Source of the DNA: Sporosarcina cyprini
Lineage (GTDB): Bacteria; Bacillota; Bacilli; Bacillales_A; Planococcaceae
Assembly (NCBI RefSeq): GCF_022048975.1
Contig: NZ_JAKMHX010000021.1
Location: 1-64,000, forward strand
DNA length: 64,000 nucleotides
Reading direction: 5' to 3'
Below are positions 60,967 to 64,000 of this stretch, piece after piece (the stretch's first letter is position 1; the number at the start of each line of letters is the position of its first letter). The position numbers were made by a program, and so were the translations under genes. The notes beneath the pieces were generated by a model, which was not told the origin of the DNA, made no database searches, and worked only from the letters and a program-made list of their open reading frames with translations.

Positions 60967-62204
60967 GATACCCGCCGCCTTTCTTTCCATGTAATCGATA
61001 GAAACAAAATGAGCAGGAATGCAAATGCCTGGAAAGCTGCGACTGTATAGTTGGCATAATTTCGGCCTTCGAGCACAAGCTCCATCACCCATTTCAAATC
61101 ACTGTAAGAAAAAATATAGGGGAATAGGGGCTGAAGTGATTGTGGGAAATAAAGGACCGGCACAAGGGCACCGCTTAAAAATACGGAAGCGGCGGCAAGA
61201 GTGCATTGCAAAAACAGAGTCGTTTTCCCGGATCTGAACCAGACGCCAATTACAGCAAAACAACTGGCTAATGTGAGTCCATACAAACTGATGAATAAGA
61301 ATACACGCACATAATCTATTATGTAAAAATCGACTTCTGCAAATTGGATCAAGGCGATAAATAGCACCATCGCAAATGCCATCGAACAAAGAATAGAAAC
61401 AAACAGTCTGGAAAATATGCGTTGCCTTTCTGTCACGCCTAAAAGTCTCAGCCTAATAGTCATGGACGGCCGCTCTTCACTTTGCAGTACATTGAATACG
61501 CCCAATATCCACACCGTCAAGGCGATGAACCATCCGGACACCATATAATAATTCTTTGGCGATGATGTGGCAGCATTCATGATTACCTCTTCGTCGACCA
61601 GCTTATCTTTGCCTAATGTGAAAAGTGTAAAATCTAGAAACTGGCTGAACATCATTTCCAAACGGTCTTCACGAGACATCGGTGTCTCTTTCGCAAATTC
61701 GTTAATGGTTAGTATGTTCGCCTGCGCAGACGCGATATAACGAGCCAAGCTATCAATCAGTTCTTTAGTCAAGTAACTGTCCACTGGACGGGCTGGATTT
61801 CCAACGATCGGCAAGGTAACCGACTCTCCATCGTAAAGGTGTTCAGTAAAATCAGGTGGCAATGAAAAGTACGTACTGATTTTGTCCTCTTTCATAAGCT
61901 GCTCGGCTTCTTCCATGGAGGCACTTGTGATCTGCAAAAACGAATCGCCGCTTGCCGTCTCCACAAGTAATTTACTGATTAGCTTGGATTCCTTCGTTTG
62001 ATCCTCATCAACTATAGCAACGCGAATCGGGTCCTTTTCATCTGGGATCAAAATGCCCGCAACCAAAAGAAGCACAAGCGCTATGAGGAATAAAGGAAAT
62101 AGAAAAAGAAGAAGAAGGGTTCCCCACTTCTTCTTCAGCTGTTTTGCATCTTCTTTCATAAAAAAGATGGTATTCCGAATCGCATGCAATTCATTCACTT
62201 CCAT
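60963..62204 (-). CDS. ABC-2 type exporter permease 2
   Basis: A 413-residue permease with the same plan as permease 1: N-terminal helix (about residues 29-51), an extracellular domain (IRVAIVDEDQTKESKLISKLL to about residue 210), then six helices ending in a basic tail KERRRVS. The start is uncertain, with no good ribosome site before the ATG at 62204 and a TTG at 62189 possible. It lies 19 bases after the upstream extracellular-protein gene. Confidence 0.83.
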   Translation of the reverse strand: MEVNELHAIRNTIFFMKEDAKQLKKKWGTLLLLFLFPLFLIALVLLLVAGILIPDEKDPIRVAIVDEDQTKESKLISKLLVETASGDSFLQITSASMEEAEQLMKEDKISTYFSLPPDFTEHLYDGESVTLPIVGNPARPVDSYLTKELIDSLARYIASAQANILTINEFAKETPMSREDRLEMMFSQFLDFTLFTLGKDKLVDEEVIMNAATSSPKNYYMVSGWFIALTVWILGVFNVLQSEERPSMTIRLRLLGVTERQRIFSRLFVSILCSMAFAMVLFIALIQFAEVDFYIIDYVRVFLFISLYGLTLASCFAVIGVWFRSGKTTLFLQCTLAAASVFLSGALVPVLYFPQSLQPLFPYIFSYSDLKWVMELVLEGRNYANYTVAAFQAFAFLLILFLSITWKERRRVS

Positions 62205-62223
62205 TCATACGGAGTGGAATTTA

Positions 62224-63810
62224 TTAAAGACCGTCAAACTCGTTCTGCAAGTCTTCCATCAAATCTTCTAGCCATCTCATAAAATCTTCTTGCAAATCTT
62301 CTTCTATGAACGTATCAAGCTCATCCATTGTCATATCGCCAAGATTGACAACATTTTTATTCGGATCTGGCATATCCACTTTCTTCACGATTTTTCCTTC
62401 TTGCTTCACATGTAGGTTGATCGTATTGCTTCCAAGCGATTCTTCTTCAAAGGAGAATTCATGATTCGCTTTCATCGAATCCTTTTCGTGAGTTGCGTCA
62501 CCACTCCAAATAACTGTAGGAGTGGAGTAGCCGTCATTTATACTGAACGTTCTTGTAAAAGTACGTTTCTTCCCTTTCAGCTCTTCATTTCCTTCATAAA
62601 GAACTTCCCCATCGTCAAAGCTTAAAGAAATTTCGTCTTTGGCTTTTCCATCTTTCCATGTCAAATCTCCCTTGAATACGAGAACTCCTTCATCCTCATA
62701 TTCGTCGATGCCAGTAATTTCATAATTCCACTTCTGCCCGTCTTGCTTCAATAGCTGTTCGCCTTTTACTTTGACCGTGACAACTTCATCTTTAGATGGG
62801 CCCACAGTCATTAGGAAATCTCGTTTTACAATACTTCGCTTCTGATGCCACACAGTCGATTTCAATCCGTCAGGCATCACAAATTTGTCCATTGATTTTA
62901 GCCCATCATCCAAGCTATCTTCAAATTCGCGGATCATTTCAGCCACTTCCGCTCTAGGCACCTCTTCGCCAAGAGAAGAAAGGGTCAATTGCTCCTTCAA
63001 TAATGCTTTTAATTTTTCATCATTGCGAGCTTTTTCAAACAGCTTCGTCAACAAATCCTTCACTTGCGCTTCAGACAATTTCATTTCAACTTTTTCCACT
63101 TTCATCCTGTCGCCGAAGACACTAACTTCCTCTTTTTCACTTGTAAATGCTTCATCCGGCAGTTCCTTATAAAGGAATTGTAAATATTCTTTTTCGATAT
63201 AGGTCCGGAATTCCTCTGTAAATCCATAACGTTCTTCAAATAATTGAGATAAGCCCAGTTTTTCGTCACCATTGAAGGAATCGTCTGTCTCCTTCATCAT
63301 CTTACCGTAATCCTTGTCGTCAAAGCGAAGTACCTTCTCTGTGAAAGGAAGCGCCAGCAAGATCCGTTCCGGTGTCAAATACATTTGGCCGACTTCTACA
63401 TCGACACTGCCCAGCGATCCGCTCATGTTCATTTCCCACTCTTTTTTCACAGGGTCTTTCACTTGCCCAAGCTGAAGAGTAGTGCTGTTTACAATGGACT
63501 GAATTTCTTGCATGTCGTAACCGGCAGCCGGGTCATTCCATTCTGCTGAAACATCCCAAGTCGTTTCGACCGGCTTCTTGTTTTGCACTTCCAGCCAATC
63601 CACTTCATTTTTATAGCGGTCTTGAATTAATTGACTCATTTGGCTCAATGTTTGCGTTTCAGCCAATAAATATTTTGCCTTTGGTGATTTATTCAACAGA
63701 AAGAAAGCCGAAACACTCCCTGCCGCTGCGACAAATAGTACAGTCAATAAAATAATGAGCAGCTTCGGTGATTTTCTCTTTCCTGCTGTGTTTTGTTGTT
63801 GCTGTTCCAC
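62224..63810 (-). CDS. Large membrane-anchored extracellular protein (DUF6583-like)
   Basis: A 528-residue protein with a short cytoplasmic Gln/Lys-rich start, one membrane helix (about residues 16-38) and a ~490-residue acidic extracellular domain rich in beta-strand patterns (YEGNEELKGKKRTFTRTF, VIWSGDATHEKDSM). It matches the layout of proteins annotated DUF6583 in Bacillales; the name is from memory and the function is unknown. The start is a GTG at 63810, eight bases after GGGGAG. It leads the ABC exporter operon, so it may be a sensor, assembly factor or partner of the exporter. Confidence 0.78.
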   Translation of the reverse strand: MEQQQQNTAGKRKSPKLLIILLTVLFVAAAGSVSAFFLLNKSPKAKYLLAETQTLSQMSQLIQDRYKNEVDWLEVQNKKPVETTWDVSAEWNDPAAGYDMQEIQSIVNSTTLQLGQVKDPVKKEWEMNMSGSLGSVDVEVGQMYLTPERILLALPFTEKVLRFDDKDYGKMMKETDDSFNGDEKLGLSQLFEERYGFTEEFRTYIEKEYLQFLYKELPDEAFTSEKEEVSVFGDRMKVEKVEMKLSEAQVKDLLTKLFEKARNDEKLKALLKEQLTLSSLGEEVPRAEVAEMIREFEDSLDDGLKSMDKFVMPDGLKSTVWHQKRSIVKRDFLMTVGPSKDEVVTVKVKGEQLLKQDGQKWNYEITGIDEYEDEGVLVFKGDLTWKDGKAKDEISLSFDDGEVLYEGNEELKGKKRTFTRTFSINDGYSTPTVIWSGDATHEKDSMKANHEFSFEEESLGSNTINLHVKQEGKIVKKVDMPDPNKNVVNLGDMTMDELDTFIEEDLQEDFMRWLEDLMEDLQNEFDGL

Positions 63811-63915
63811 TTTGGTTTCTCCCCTATCTATCATTGGTTAATTTTCACACATCATTGAAATTCTACTATAAAGCTATGACGAATGTTCCCTTTTTAAAAG
63901 AATTGAATATTTCCA

Positions 63916-63943
63916 ACTAGTTACTAGCTATTAGTCACTAGGG
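63916..63943. repeat. Four tandem 7-bp repeats upstream of the ABC exporter operon
   Basis: ACTAGTT, ACTAGCT, ATTAGTC and ACTAGGG follow each other at 63916, 63923, 63930 and 63937. They lie about 105-135 bp upstream of the GTG at 63810. On the minus strand a TATAGT -10 element near 63867 lacks a good -35, so these repeats may be an activator site. Confidence 0.45.
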
Positions 63944-64000
63944 AATCTTAATCATAAAGCTTTTTTTATATTCATCATGTTCCTTGGCTGAAAAAAAACG

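Overview
The window reads as chromosome of a low-GC, Gram-positive, aerobic member of the Bacillales. The gene set is Bacillus-like (sbcDC, ykuS, ytaF, yflT, swrC-type pump, mtnE, a hisZ/short hisG operon with a PHP-type hisJ, several lipoproteins). Shine-Dalgarno sites are strong, TTG and GTG starts are common, and one promoter looks SigB-dependent. A Planococcaceae (Sporosarcina-like) host is my best guess, but this is inference. I see no rRNA, tRNA, CRISPR, prophage or obvious defence island.

Layout. 1-675: end of an IS3-family element cut by the window edge, with an intact -1 frameshift site. 676-883: a small array of ~21-bp repeats. 884-6664 (minus): brnQ, then sbcD-sbcC. 6800-9572 (plus): manganese-type ABC operon behind two MntR-like operators. 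9578-14122: a GIY-YIG protein, a TetR regulator and its divergent RND pump sharing a perfect palindromic operator. 14233-16245: DUF3298 protein, TIMP-like secreted protein, sirtuin. 16463-19280: YfcC transporter plus M20 amidohydrolase behind an ArgR-like box. 19410-21420: SurA/PrsA-like lipoprotein, a duplicated 21-bp-period repeat array, and a phosphoesterase. 21424-27709: BCCT and MFS transporters, YitT, YkuS, a dicarboxylate/glutamate symporter and small membrane proteins. 27777-33183: NagZ and housekeeping small genes, then an unusual operon of three Nudix hydrolases and a methyltransferase. 33251-38845: PepF, unknown membrane proteins, a second 21-bp repeat array, and MtnE. 38911-46975: GNAT, ASCH and OsmC proteins, YtaF, a copper-type module (His-rich YtkA-like lipoprotein divergent from response regulator-kinase-Sco), and a SigB-type yflT gene. 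47358-47589: a small gene that needs a +1 shift or a non-standard start. 47820-49220: tyrosine phenol-lyase. 49301-58495: rlmN and the histidine operon hisZGDBAF(IE)C with divergent hisJ. 58558-63810: an ABC-2 exporter operon with a large anchored extracellular protein and a SanA/YdcF-like protein.

How they fit together. The his cluster covers every histidine step except the glutaminase subunit HisH, which is missing from its usual place between hisB and hisA. The mnt, TetR/RND, YfcC/M20 and his units each have a recognisable operator next to the promoter. The most unusual non-coding signal is a set of intergenic arrays with different core motifs but the same ~21-bp period (two helical turns) at 696-783, 20131-20487, 37213-37364 and 37391-37437. 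Start codons were chosen by ribosome-binding-site spacing, so several genes are called shorter than the longest open frame.
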